A DNA stretch of 10,885 nt from CAZUXY01 sp964624235. Its GTDB lineage: Bacteria > Spirochaetota > UBA4802 > UBA5368. A program made the translations under genes and the position numbers. The DNA lies in assembly GCA_964624235.1 (NCBI GenBank), contig CAZUXY010000094.1, positions 1-10,885 of the forward strand. The letters are read 5' to 3'. The notes below the pieces were generated by a model that saw nothing but the letters and a program-made list of their open reading frames with translations, ran no database searches and was not told the origin of the DNA. Shown here in pieces: positions 1 through 6,780 of this stretch. Numbering within the stretch: position 1 is the stretch's first letter; the number at the start of each line of letters is the position of its first letter.

Positions 1-381
1 AAGCACCGAATCATATCTCTCTTTCAGTACCTTGACAGGGCCGTAAGTATTGGTGAACGCCTGAAAGTATGCGATATATCTGGTCGCCCGGTCTGACCGG
101 CGAAAGCTTTGCTTTGCCGTTTTTATCTGTTCGGGAAGGTCCAGGTATCCGGAGGCGGCCGGGGAGGCGGAACCGTCATCAGCGCAGAACAGGCAGCCCT
201 CGGTGCCCGTTGTTCCATCACGGTTTGGACAGGAGAACCCCGCGTTCAGGGGAAGTTTTAAAATACGCGTACCATACTTATCGTTAAGATAATCACCGAA
301 AAAGTAATAAGGTTTGCCATGCCAATGCGCCTGAATCGGACCGGATTTGTAGCGGCAACTACAGGGATTTTTCTCTTTCAT
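1..381 (-). CDS. YhcC/YtqA-family radical SAM protein (N-terminal 127 residues; C-terminus outside window)
   Basis: I read this gene directly from the minus strand; the window edge cuts its 3' end. The visible 127 residues hold an unusual iron-sulfur motif, Cys51-x11-Cys63-x2-Cys66, within GFSCPNRDGTTGTEGCLFC. This is the hallmark of the E. coli YhcC / B. subtilis YtqA radical SAM family (TIGR01212-type) and differs from the common Cx3Cx2C. The segment RYIAYFQAFTNTYGPV (about 101-116) matches the conserved stretch that follows in that family. Family members are about 310-320 residues, so roughly 190 residues lie outside. The reaction is not established to my knowledge. The ATG at 381 is preceded directly by an in-frame TAA, so no upstream start is possible. 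It lies inside the 3' end of the amidase gene (23-nt overlap), and no clear Shine-Dalgarno is visible, which suggests translational coupling. Family assignment is firm; function is unknown. Confidence 0.9.
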   Translation of the reverse strand, partial: MKEKNPCSCRYKSGPIQAHWHGKPYYFFGDYLNDKYGTRILKLPLNAGFSCPNRDGTTGTEGCLFCADDGSASPAASGYLDLPEQIKTAKQSFRRSDRATRYIAYFQAFTNTYGPVKVLKERYDSVL

Positions 382-2125
382 TTATTGCGAAGCTGGAATT
401 TTTCAGGTATTCATGGTTCTGAAACTTCCATGGATTCAGGGGAACACTGTTGGTCCTGGTAATGCGTCTTACATTGAGTTTATGGTCCAGGGTGACAATG
501 TATATCCCCTCTCTGAAGATAATGCGATTTTTAATATTTTTCCATCTGTAACGGACTTTCCCCGATTCCGACCGGTATGAGGTTCTCACCCGTGATACAA
601 TATGAGCGTTTTTAAGCGATGTGACTATCTTTGCCAGGTCTGAATTGCATGGATTGAGGGATTTGGCAACTGCGGAAGTGAGATCCCGGTCATTTTCCAT
701 GGTAAGAATTATCGGGGACGTTTTGGGAAGTTTCGGTATTCTGCTGATTTTACCTACCTTTATCGACGATAGTGGCGGCATTTTCTTTATTTCTATGTGT
801 GGTTTGGCCGCAGAAACGATTCCCAAACGCTGGAACTCCCTTTTGTATTGTACACTTATGTTTTCAAAGAGCGGTTTAGCTGAAAGCGTTTTCAATGCCA
901 CCAGGGAGAATTTTCGGGCTTTTGAGTAATTTTTCTTTTTGTAATGTGATCTGGCGGTATTGTAGCAGCTTTCCGCTTTCAACAGTGTGGTTGAAACACC
1001 GCGGTAGTTTTCAATGACCGCAGGATTGAGGTTTTTATAGTTTTTTATTATGGTGGATATTATTTTACGCGCGCGGGATGTTTCCCCTTTATGGATGTAA
1101 AAAATGGCGATCCTGGAAAGTTTCAGCAGTTCTATGAATTCTTTCGAGGGGGTATGGACCCGGACGGGCTCGGGTCCGGATATGTCGATACCGAAAACAT
1201 CTTTCAGGGATTCCAGTAATGCTTCATACTGTGAGCCGGCAATGATCTTCTGATTTTCCTTGTTGTTCAGAAACGACTCCTCTTCGGGATTGGAGATAAA
1301 CCCCGATTCGAAAATCACCGATATCGGGAAATCTATGAAGTAACAGAAACGGTCATCGGGAACAGCGCCGGTATTCCAGTTATTGACATGCATTCCTCTG
1401 GCGAGTTGAATTTTTTTCAGGTTGAGACTGTATTGCCGGGACATATCGGTAGTATCGTACTTGTTGTACAGGGTTAGGAATCCGCGGTGGGAATCTTTAA
1501 TGTAGGTAAGGTATGCGGTCCCCCATTTGCTTTCGGTGATATGTATCCCGGGGATATTGATTAAACCGCCCGCCTTTAAAATGGTAGAGATATTGTTAAG
1601 ATGTTCGGATATGATAAGAAATGACCGGGTTTCCCGGGCAAGCCTGACTGTTTCGGTGAATGGTATATTGTTATAAACGTCTTTATTCCCCGTTAATACC
1701 TTTATATATTCATCAGTAGAAATGACCTGAATGTGTTTATTACGTATCAGAAGCCTGTAAAGCTCCCGCGACAGTGCAATAGAATACGATTCTTCAGGTA
1801 CCCCGGTGCAACTGAGCCTTCCGGTGGCTTCTCCTTCCCATCTTCCATCCGGCCATTTCCCATGGGCGGGATCGAAGAATATGTTGATTTTACCGCCCTT
1901 GATGAGCTTTTCATAAAGCCGGCTGTAGGTATTGTCCAGACGGTTCAGGATCTCAAGGATCTCTTTTGTATATGATATTTTGTTTTCAGCGGCAATCAGT
2001 GATTTGATCAATGCCGGCTGATTGTCTATTGGTGGGCTGGTTTCAGATTCGGCGTGCAGATACGAAGCGTATAGTGTGGAAATAAGAGCGGCAATGATTA
2101 ATGTTTTGGGTAAATTCCGGCGCAT
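359..2125 (-). CDS. Secreted N-acetylmuramoyl-L-alanine amidase (Amidase_3 type) with long C-terminal extension
   Basis: A 588-residue zinc amidase predicted to cut the bond between N-acetylmuramic acid and the peptide stem of peptidoglycan in the periplasm. Residues 1-25 form a signal peptide (basic start, hydrophobic core, YLHA cleavage-type end). The Amidase_3 domain spans about 80-312. FFDPAHG supplies the first zinc ligand (His88), GVPEESYSIAL the glutamate ligand (Glu111 or 112), ISEHLNN the second histidine (His175), and FESGFISNPEEE the catalytic glutamate (Glu273). All key residues are therefore present. Residues about 320-435 look alpha-helical and TPR-like. The last 150 residues or so are basic and match nothing I recognise; they could be a wall- or membrane-associated module. 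The ATG at 2125 gives a clean signal peptide, but no good ribosome binding site is visible. The gene is divergent from the PilZ gene, and its stop overlaps the next gene's start by 23 nt, so the two are probably co-transcribed. Confidence 0.85.
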   Translation of the reverse strand: MRRNLPKTLIIAALISTLYASYLHAESETSPPIDNQPALIKSLIAAENKISYTKEILEILNRLDNTYSRLYEKLIKGGKINIFFDPAHGKWPDGRWEGEATGRLSCTGVPEESYSIALSRELYRLLIRNKHIQVISTDEYIKVLTGNKDVYNNIPFTETVRLARETRSFLIISEHLNNISTILKAGGLINIPGIHITESKWGTAYLTYIKDSHRGFLTLYNKYDTTDMSRQYSLNLKKIQLARGMHVNNWNTGAVPDDRFCYFIDFPISVIFESGFISNPEEESFLNNKENQKIIAGSQYEALLESLKDVFGIDISGPEPVRVHTPSKEFIELLKLSRIAIFYIHKGETSRARKIISTIIKNYKNLNPAVIENYRGVSTTLLKAESCYNTARSHYKKKNYSKARKFSLVALKTLSAKPLFENISVQYKREFQRLGIVSAAKPHIEIKKMPPLSSIKVGKISRIPKLPKTSPIILTMENDRDLTSAVAKSLNPCNSDLAKIVTSLKNAHIVSRVRTSYRSESGKVRYRWKNIKNRIIFREGIYIVTLDHKLNVRRITRTNSVPLNPWKFQNHEYLKNSSFAINEREKSL

Positions 2126-2374
2126 ATATTTTTATTGAACGTATAAAATAATATGAATATTTCAGGCAGTCTATTATTTATATCGAACCCCATCAAGAAA
2201 ATAATTGCATTTTTACTTGATATTATTTCACTTTATTATATAGTCACCTTATTAAAAAACAGTATGCACGGCAACACATCGGCGGCATGTTTTATTCCTC
2301 TGGAAAATACTGAAGACTTGATTGCATGGTCTTCTGATGAAGGTGAAGGACTGAATATAAGAGCATAATGATAA
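2126..2374. other. AT-rich divergent intergenic region (amidase / PilZ)
   Basis: This 249-nt spacer separates the start codons of the divergent amidase and PilZ genes and is clearly more AT-rich than either gene. It must carry the promoters for both directions. A sigma70-like element on the plus strand is listed separately. On the minus strand I found only a weak match (TTGATG, 17 nt, TAGACT), which is not good enough to call. A 71-codon open frame on the plus strand (2153-2368) encodes a hydrophobic low-complexity stretch. It begins upstream of the predicted promoter, so I do not call it a gene. Confidence 0.6.
2217..2244 (+). promoter_or_regulatory. Candidate sigma70-type promoter for the PilZ gene
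   Basis: TTGATA at 2217-2222 (5 of 6 consensus bases) and TATAGT at 2239-2244 (5 of 6) are separated by 16 nt. Transcription would begin near 2251, giving a leader of about 120-140 nt before the PilZ start. The region is AT-rich, so chance matches are likelier than usual; the call rests on sequence pattern only. Confidence 0.4.
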
Positions 2375-3031
2375 ATGGATAAGGTTGACGATATGAGAAG
2401 GGATTCTATTAAATATGAACAGCTTTCCAGTGATATAAAAAAGGAAATCGAATCATATTTTATTGAAAAATCGAAAAAGAATAAAGATATCGTCCTTGCG
2501 GAAGCCATGACGGAATGGTTCGAAAAGGAATTTGACCAGTGGATGGTGATGAACTATTCAGGAAAGGACGACAGAAGACAGGTGGAACGCAGAAAACACC
2601 CCAGGGTCGAGATCCCTGTTGAAGAAGAGGTGCGCGGAAAAGAGCGCAGAAAAGTCCCAAGAAGAAAGCACTTCCGCCTTGACATAGAAGTTCCTGTAAA
2701 AATCGTCGAGATGCTTATTGAATCAAGCACCGAGGAGGTAGAGGCGATTGAATTTATCGGAAGCCTGATCAATATTAGTAAAGGAGGATTCTATTTCAGG
2801 TTCAATAAACCGATCGAACTGTCAAGCATCATCAAAGTGATAATCGATTTGTCCCCAATAGACGAGGAACTCAAGCACATCGAGGCGCTGGCGATGGTGG
2901 TCAGGGTTGACGTGCTTCCCGACAAAAATTACGGCCTGGGTGTAATGTTCAGCAGTATTTACGACGAACATAAGGAAAAACTGGACCTTTTTATTCTTCG
3001 GAACCTTGCGTATTATATTTGTACAAAATGA
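2375..3031 (+). CDS. PilZ-domain protein (predicted c-di-GMP receptor)
   Basis: A cytosolic 218-residue protein with no signal peptide or membrane segment. The C-terminal half (about 96-215) is a PilZ domain: RRKHFRLD carries the RxxxR motif (Arg97, Arg101) and NISKGG (133-138) is the [D/N]xSxxG motif. Together these are the standard cyclic-di-GMP binding signature. The N-terminal 65 residues are helical and charged, with no recognised domain. Between them lies a very basic stretch (67-101) with further RxxxR spacings at Arg73-Arg77 and Arg92-Arg96. The start is uncertain: the ATG at 2375 has no clear ribosome binding site, while the in-frame ATG at 2393 (residue 7) has AAGG eight nt upstream. 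The gene stands alone, divergent from the amidase and convergent with a lipoprotein gene, so its target cannot be read from context. No output domain is attached, so it presumably acts through a protein partner. Confidence 0.85.
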   Translation: MDKVDDMRRDSIKYEQLSSDIKKEIESYFIEKSKKNKDIVLAEAMTEWFEKEFDQWMVMNYSGKDDRRQVERRKHPRVEIPVEEEVRGKERRKVPRRKHFRLDIEVPVKIVEMLIESSTEEVEAIEFIGSLINISKGGFYFRFNKPIELSSIIKVIIDLSPIDEELKHIEALAMVVRVDVLPDKNYGLGVMFSSIYDEHKEKLDLFILRNLAYYICTK

Positions 3032-3051
3032 CCCCCTTCCCGGAACCTTGC
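2999..3051 (+). repeat. 11-bp direct repeat at the 3' end of the PilZ gene
   Basis: CGGAACCTTGC occurs at 2999-3009, inside the last codons of the PilZ gene, and again at 3041-3051, just after its stop, 42 nt apart. The sequences after both copies are loosely alike. It may be a small local duplication. No function is evident, and no intrinsic terminator is visible in the 47-nt convergent gap that holds the second copy. Confidence 0.45.
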
Positions 3052-3078
3052 TGTGCTACATGATCCTTTTGCCTGCGG

Positions 3079-3567
3079 TCATCTGGTGCGGCAGGTGTCG
3101 TGCAGTACCTGTTTTAAGTTCATCTTTCGTATCTCGTAATAATAAACAATCCTTTGTGTGTTTGGACTGTCCACAAGACGTATTGTGCCGTACCGTTCAA
3201 TTAGATTGATGAGTTTTGCCCTCGTTGAAGGAGCCAGAGAATACCCTTCCGATATCAGGTATTTTTCCAGGGAACTCAGGGCCCGTAAGCGGGCGGATTT
3301 CTCTATGGCATCCCGGTTTTCCCTGTGTGCGTTTTCGCGCGGTTCCACGATGATTACGCGGTAATTATCCGCGCTTATGAACCCTTCCTGATCATACACG
3401 GGAAACGGTTTGTCCCTGTGGGTTGGCTTATCGACAGGTGGCGGGCCCTGCATCACTTTTCGCGTACAGGAAGTAATGTTCACCATACAAAAAAGAACCG
3501 TTACGGCAAGAAGCAGCGGTTTAAAAAAACAGTTTTTAAATGAATTTTTACTCATAGAGCGCCCCAT
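3079..3567 (-). CDS. Small lipoprotein, apparent paralogue of its upstream neighbour
   Basis: A predicted 162-residue lipoprotein of unknown function. The N-terminus has a basic start, a hydrophobic core (about 16-29) and a lipobox ending ITSC, with Cys34 as the lipidated residue. A short Pro-rich linker (PPPVDKPTHRDKPF) follows, then a mixed alpha/beta domain. The pattern EGFISADNYRVIIVEP followed by a long helix, a basic helix and a closing beta strand parallels the gene just upstream. This points to an old tandem duplication, judged by eye. The upstream gene's stop is only 7 nt away, so the two are surely co-transcribed. The start is ambiguous: ATG at 3567 or at 3555 (residue 5). Neither has a strong ribosome binding site, and both keep the signal peptide. 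The layout faintly recalls LPP20/FlgT-like envelope domains, but I would not assign that. Localisation is more certain than function. Confidence 0.75.
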   Translation of the reverse strand: MGRSMSKNSFKNCFFKPLLLAVTVLFCMVNITSCTRKVMQGPPPVDKPTHRDKPFPVYDQEGFISADNYRVIIVEPRENAHRENRDAIEKSARLRALSSLEKYLISEGYSLAPSTRAKLINLIERYGTIRLVDSPNTQRIVYYYEIRKMNLKQVLHDTCRTR

Positions 3568-3574
3568 TACATAA

Positions 3575-4093
3575 TTACTTTACGTGAGCCGGGGTTATGC
3601 TTTCCTGTTTTAAAATCATCTTTATGTTTATAGACTCGATGCCGGTTATCAGTCTTCTTTTATATAGCCTGTATATAATAACGGCAGAATAATCCGCTTC
3701 GTATATTTCAAACGCGATATAGCCGTACCGCAAATACCCGGCAAGTTCATTCTCCAGTTCCCTCCTGGCATCATCGTAGTTCAGAATATCGTGTATTCCC
3801 TTCAACTTGTGCCTTTTTATCTGATAAGAAAAAAAGTATCCGGACAGGCTCGATATGACGATGCCGTTGATCCTGCTCTTCGCGTCTTCAAACGCCGATT
3901 TCCGGCTCTGAACCAGCCCGCGGCTTTTTGCATCGGGAACACCCTTTATAATCACCTGGTAATGGTCCTGGTCCAGAAATCCGGTGGTTTTGAAATCATT
4001 AAACAGTTTGCGGGTATCATATATAACCAGAGAACATGATCCCGCTGCCAGAATGGTGAACCACACAAAGAATAAGATTAATATACGATTCAT
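3575..4093 (-). CDS. Small lipoprotein, first of a tandem paralogous pair
   Basis: A predicted 172-residue lipoprotein of unknown function. I chose the ATG at 4093 because the protein then opens with MNRILILFFVWFTILAAGSC, a compact lipoprotein signal with Cys20 as the lipidated residue. The frame stays open upstream to 4180, but the extra 29 residues would bury the signal. The lipobox AGSC has Ala rather than Leu at -3, a looser form. The mature protein shows GFLDQDHYQVIIKG, a helix with spaced Ala/Arg, then a charged helix and the beta-rich IAFEIYEADYSAVIIYRLYK. The same order appears in the downstream lipoprotein, 7 nt away. About 312 nt separate it from the TPR gene upstream, so it may have its own promoter or be read through from that operon. 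No enzyme motif is visible, so a structural or binding role is likely. Confidence 0.75.
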   Translation of the reverse strand: MNRILILFFVWFTILAAGSCSLVIYDTRKLFNDFKTTGFLDQDHYQVIIKGVPDAKSRGLVQSRKSAFEDAKSRINGIVISSLSGYFFSYQIKRHKLKGIHDILNYDDARRELENELAGYLRYGYIAFEIYEADYSAVIIYRLYKRRLITGIESINIKMILKQESITPAHVK

Positions 4094-4233
4094 CGCTACT
4101 GATTCCGTTTGATGCCCGTGAACGTTGACGGTCGCGGCTGCTTCTTTCATCCTGATGTGAAACATACAGTCGAATAACACGGGAAGTCGCCTCTGTATCC
4201 CGGCGGCTTATTTACTCACGACAGCAGTGCCGT

Positions 4234-4341
4234 TTATCCTGAATGTGAAATCCCGGGAGCATCGCCAGAATGCGGCAAGGAACATACCCTGTCAAGGTTT
4301 AGTTTGGAAGAAACGCATTCCAGGACTCCGGTAAATTTCAT
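4234..4341 (-). CDS. Possible 35-residue small ORF of unknown function
   Basis: On the minus strand an ATG at 4341 is preceded by GAAGG eight nt upstream and opens a frame of 35 codons ending in TAA. The product starts MKFTGVLECVSSKLNLDRVC. It has two cysteines, no signal peptide and no membrane segment, and matches nothing I know. The good ribosome binding site and the position between two operonic genes are the only support. The candidate TTGACA element lies within it, so the stretch could equally be a regulatory leader. Confidence 0.2.
   Translation of the reverse strand: MKFTGVLECVSSKLNLDRVCSLPHSGDAPGISHSG
4267..4295 (-). promoter_or_regulatory. Candidate promoter for the lipoprotein pair
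   Basis: A perfect -35 hexamer TTGACA (minus strand, 4295-4290) is followed after 17 nt by CATTCT (4272-4267), which matches only half of a -10 consensus. Transcription would start near 4260, about 165 nt before the first lipoprotein ATG. The -10 is poor, so this is tentative. Confidence 0.22.
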
Positions 4342-4376
4342 AAAGGTGTCCTTCATTTCATAATTTGCTTTTTCGT

Positions 4377-4393
4377 GGCCGTATTTGCCGGCC
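4377..4393 (-). terminator. Weak hairpin downstream of the TPR gene, possible transcript end
   Basis: GGCCG and CGGCC pair around a 7-nt loop about 13 nt beyond the TPR stop codon. Neither strand has the T-run expected of an intrinsic terminator, so it is at best a weak pause or RNA-stabilising hairpin. Confidence 0.2.
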
Positions 4394-4405
4394 CGCAATC
4401 CAGGA

Positions 4406-6766
4406 TTATTCTTTCCGAAGCAGCGTTAAAATATTCTGGATCTTATCCGCCTCGGGATGCCTGGGATTCAGCGCCAGGACCCGTTCGAAATGGAAAATGG
4501 CTTTTTGCTTGTCTTTTATCTTGCGGTAATAGATCATTCCCAGTTCTTCATGTCCCGACCAGTTGTTTTTATTGATCTGTGTCGACCTTTCGAACGATTG
4601 GACCGCCTCTTCGAACTGACCTTTGTCCCGATAGGTGAGTCCGAGAAAAAAATGGGCGCGTGAGTCCATCGGGTGCAGGCTTATGGCGGTTTTATATTCC
4701 TCAATTGCCTCGTTATAGAGTTTCGATTCCCTGTAAGCGTTGGCAAGGTTGAAATGAGCGTCGAAGGATTTAGGGTCGTTTACTGCGGCGTTACGGTACA
4801 ATTCTATGGCCTTATCGTTCAGTTTGTTTTTTGAATAAAGGTTGCCGAGGTTGATGTATGCTTTCGAGTAATTGGGATTTTTTGCTATCGCTTTTGAATA
4901 GTACTCTATGGCTCGGTTATCATTTCCCATCGCCTCGTATGATTTTCCAAGTTCATACAGTGTCGGCGCGTCATCGTTTTTGATTTTTAATCCCTTCTCG
5001 AAAAGAGCGATGGCCTCATTATACTGTTTCTTCTCCGCGTTGATCAGACCCAGGTTGAAATAGGCCTGAAAATAGTTCGGATCAAGCTCAATGGTTTTCT
5101 GGTAAAACTGGACCGCACTGGTATAGGACTTCATCTCATGATAAGTTTCGGCCAGCTTGAAATTCGTATCCGGGTTGTTCGGTCTAAGCTCGCGGTCTTT
5201 TGAAAAGTAATTAAGTGCTTCAGCGTAATTCTTGCTCTTCAGGTAGATGTTTCCCAGGTTGAAATAGGCGCGGTCCAGTTTAGGGTCCTGGCGCACGGCG
5301 GTTTTCAGATCGCTGATCGCGTTGCCGTCCCTGTTCATTTTGTGGTAGGAGAGTCCCCTGGAGTAGTAGGCTTTCGGAAAATCGGGCTGCAACTCGATGG
5401 CCTTGGAAAAATGTTTGTTTGCCGTATCGAATTTGTTCTCCATATAATAGATCAGCCCCAGACGGTAATGAGCATCGGCGTTTTTAGGATTCGCCACTAT
5501 GGCGTTCTTGAACGACTGTTTCGCTTCTTCGTCCATTTTATTATGGTAGTATATTCTGCCCATCCAGTAGTGTGAGTAATCGTCGTTCTGATCGGCATCT
5601 ACAGCCTTACGGTAGGCCTTGACAGCGTTGTCGTAATCACCTTCCTTGCGGTATTTATCGCCCAGCTCCCTCCATTTTTTTGCGTCTGGTTTTATCGGCG
5701 TCTGTTTGACGGTGTCACTGCCTTCCTCGGTGATCTTATCGCCTGGACGGCGTTCGCCCGGCGATATCCCCTCCCCGGGGGTTTTGTCCGTTCCCTGCGG
5801 ACCGTGGGCGACTTTTTGCCTGCCTTTCAGATTTTCCAGCGCCAGCAGATATTTCCTTCTGAGGTTTTTATCCCTGTTATTGTATCCAAGGGCATGACGG
5901 TAGTATTTGACGGCATTGTCAAAATCGCCGTTTTTGGCATAGATATCACCCAGCCTCTCGGCCGCCAGGGCATCGGTCGTATCGACCTCCAGGGCCTTCT
6001 GGAAATGAGCGATCGCATCGTCGGTGTTTCCGAGCCGCAGGGATGCCTCGGCCGCGCCCCTGTGGTATTTCGATCTGGACGGATCCAGCTTAATGGCTTT
6101 TTTGAAGTTTTTCAGGGCGTTGTCGTATTCCTTTCCCCACATATACACGTTGCCGAGGTTGAAATATCCCTCCGCATCGTTGGGGTTCTTCGCCAGACCG
6201 TTCTTGACGATTCTCAAAGCCCCCTGATAATCACCTTTTTTAAGACGCTGCCGGGCCATGTTCCAGTAACTCTCCTGGTATTTCGGCTCGACCCTGACCG
6301 CCTTGCGGTATTCGTCCAGTGCCTTGTTGAGTTTTTCCAGATCGTCGTACACATTGCCGAGCTTGTTGTAGGCGACGGGATTTTTAGGGAAATATTTCTT
6401 TGCCAGTTCCAGTGTCTTGATCGCGTTATCGTAGTCTCCCTTCAGCGCGTACGCATGGCCCAGTTCATTGAGAGCGGCATAATTGTGGGGGTCGATCTTA
6501 AGAGCTCTTTTATAATACTCAATGGCTTTGTCTATATCGCCCATGGATTTATAAAGGTTTCCGATCTTGATCATCAGATCAACGTTGGCGGGGTCCGTTT
6601 CAAGGAGCTTCTTGTAGAGCTCTACCTGTTTCATCCTCAGATCGGGTATGTCTTTCGCGGATGGGCCCAGGTTCTTATAAAAAAAGTAGCCTCCCGTCAG
6701 CAGGGCAAGGAGTATAATCGCGGCTATACCCCCCCTTCGTATATACTTATAGCGGTCGTAAGACAT
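4406..6766 (-). CDS. Membrane-anchored protein with 19 TPR repeats
   Basis: A 786-residue protein that is almost entirely tetratricopeptide repeat. A short basic start is followed by one hydrophobic segment (about 13-30, GIAAIILLALLTGGYFF), which acts as a signal anchor; the repeats are probably periplasmic. Seven 34-residue TPRs run from about 62 to 299. A Pro/Gly-rich charged linker (about 312-361) follows, then twelve more TPRs from 362 to 770, the last one residue longer. The canonical positions are well kept (AYFNLGNIY, A..YY.KAI.L.P). TPR arrays bind other proteins, so a scaffold for an envelope complex is the natural reading; the partner is unknown. The ATG at 6766 has a strong GGAGG six nt upstream. 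It lies 14 nt after the stop of a smaller periplasmic TPR gene, so the two form an operon. There is no enzymatic domain, so automatic names such as O-GlcNAc transferase would be misleading. Confidence 0.9.
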   Translation of the reverse strand: MSYDRYKYIRRGGIAAIILLALLTGGYFFYKNLGPSAKDIPDLRMKQVELYKKLLETDPANVDLMIKIGNLYKSMGDIDKAIEYYKRALKIDPHNYAALNELGHAYALKGDYDNAIKTLELAKKYFPKNPVAYNKLGNVYDDLEKLNKALDEYRKAVRVEPKYQESYWNMARQRLKKGDYQGALRIVKNGLAKNPNDAEGYFNLGNVYMWGKEYDNALKNFKKAIKLDPSRSKYHRGAAEASLRLGNTDDAIAHFQKALEVDTTDALAAERLGDIYAKNGDFDNAVKYYRHALGYNNRDKNLRRKYLLALENLKGRQKVAHGPQGTDKTPGEGISPGERRPGDKITEEGSDTVKQTPIKPDAKKWRELGDKYRKEGDYDNAVKAYRKAVDADQNDDYSHYWMGRIYYHNKMDEEAKQSFKNAIVANPKNADAHYRLGLIYYMENKFDTANKHFSKAIELQPDFPKAYYSRGLSYHKMNRDGNAISDLKTAVRQDPKLDRAYFNLGNIYLKSKNYAEALNYFSKDRELRPNNPDTNFKLAETYHEMKSYTSAVQFYQKTIELDPNYFQAYFNLGLINAEKKQYNEAIALFEKGLKIKNDDAPTLYELGKSYEAMGNDNRAIEYYSKAIAKNPNYSKAYINLGNLYSKNKLNDKAIELYRNAAVNDPKSFDAHFNLANAYRESKLYNEAIEEYKTAISLHPMDSRAHFFLGLTYRDKGQFEEAVQSFERSTQINKNNWSGHEELGMIYYRKIKDKQKAIFHFERVLALNPRHPEADKIQNILTLLRKE

Positions 6767-6772
6767 GGCGTA

Positions 6773-6777
6773 CCTCC
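6773..6777 (-). promoter_or_regulatory. Ribosome binding site of the 19-TPR gene
   Basis: GGAGG on the minus strand, six nt before the ATG at 6766. It is among the best Shine-Dalgarno sites in the window and fixes the start of the long TPR gene. It sits in the 14-nt gap after the upstream stop. Confidence 0.7.
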
Positions 6778-6780
6778 AGG

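Larger units (their letters stand above)
4094..4405. other. 312-nt spacer between the TPR gene and the lipoprotein pair
   Basis: This gap lies between two same-direction (minus) transcription blocks. On the minus strand it holds, in order, a short GC hairpin just after the TPR stop, a 35-codon ORF with a fair ribosome binding site, and an exact TTGACA -35 hexamer. Each is listed separately with low confidence. The absence of a T-rich terminator leaves it open whether the TPR operon reads through into the lipoproteins. Confidence 0.6.

Noticed and set aside
69..287. 72-codon plus-strand frame at the left edge
   Set aside because: Antisense to the radical SAM motif CPNRDGTTGTEGCLFC, which identifies the true coding strand.
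2153..2368. 71-codon plus-strand frame with a hydrophobic stretch upstream of PilZ
   Set aside because: It lies in AT-rich promoter DNA, begins before the predicted transcription start, has no ribosome binding site, and its hydrophobicity follows from base composition.
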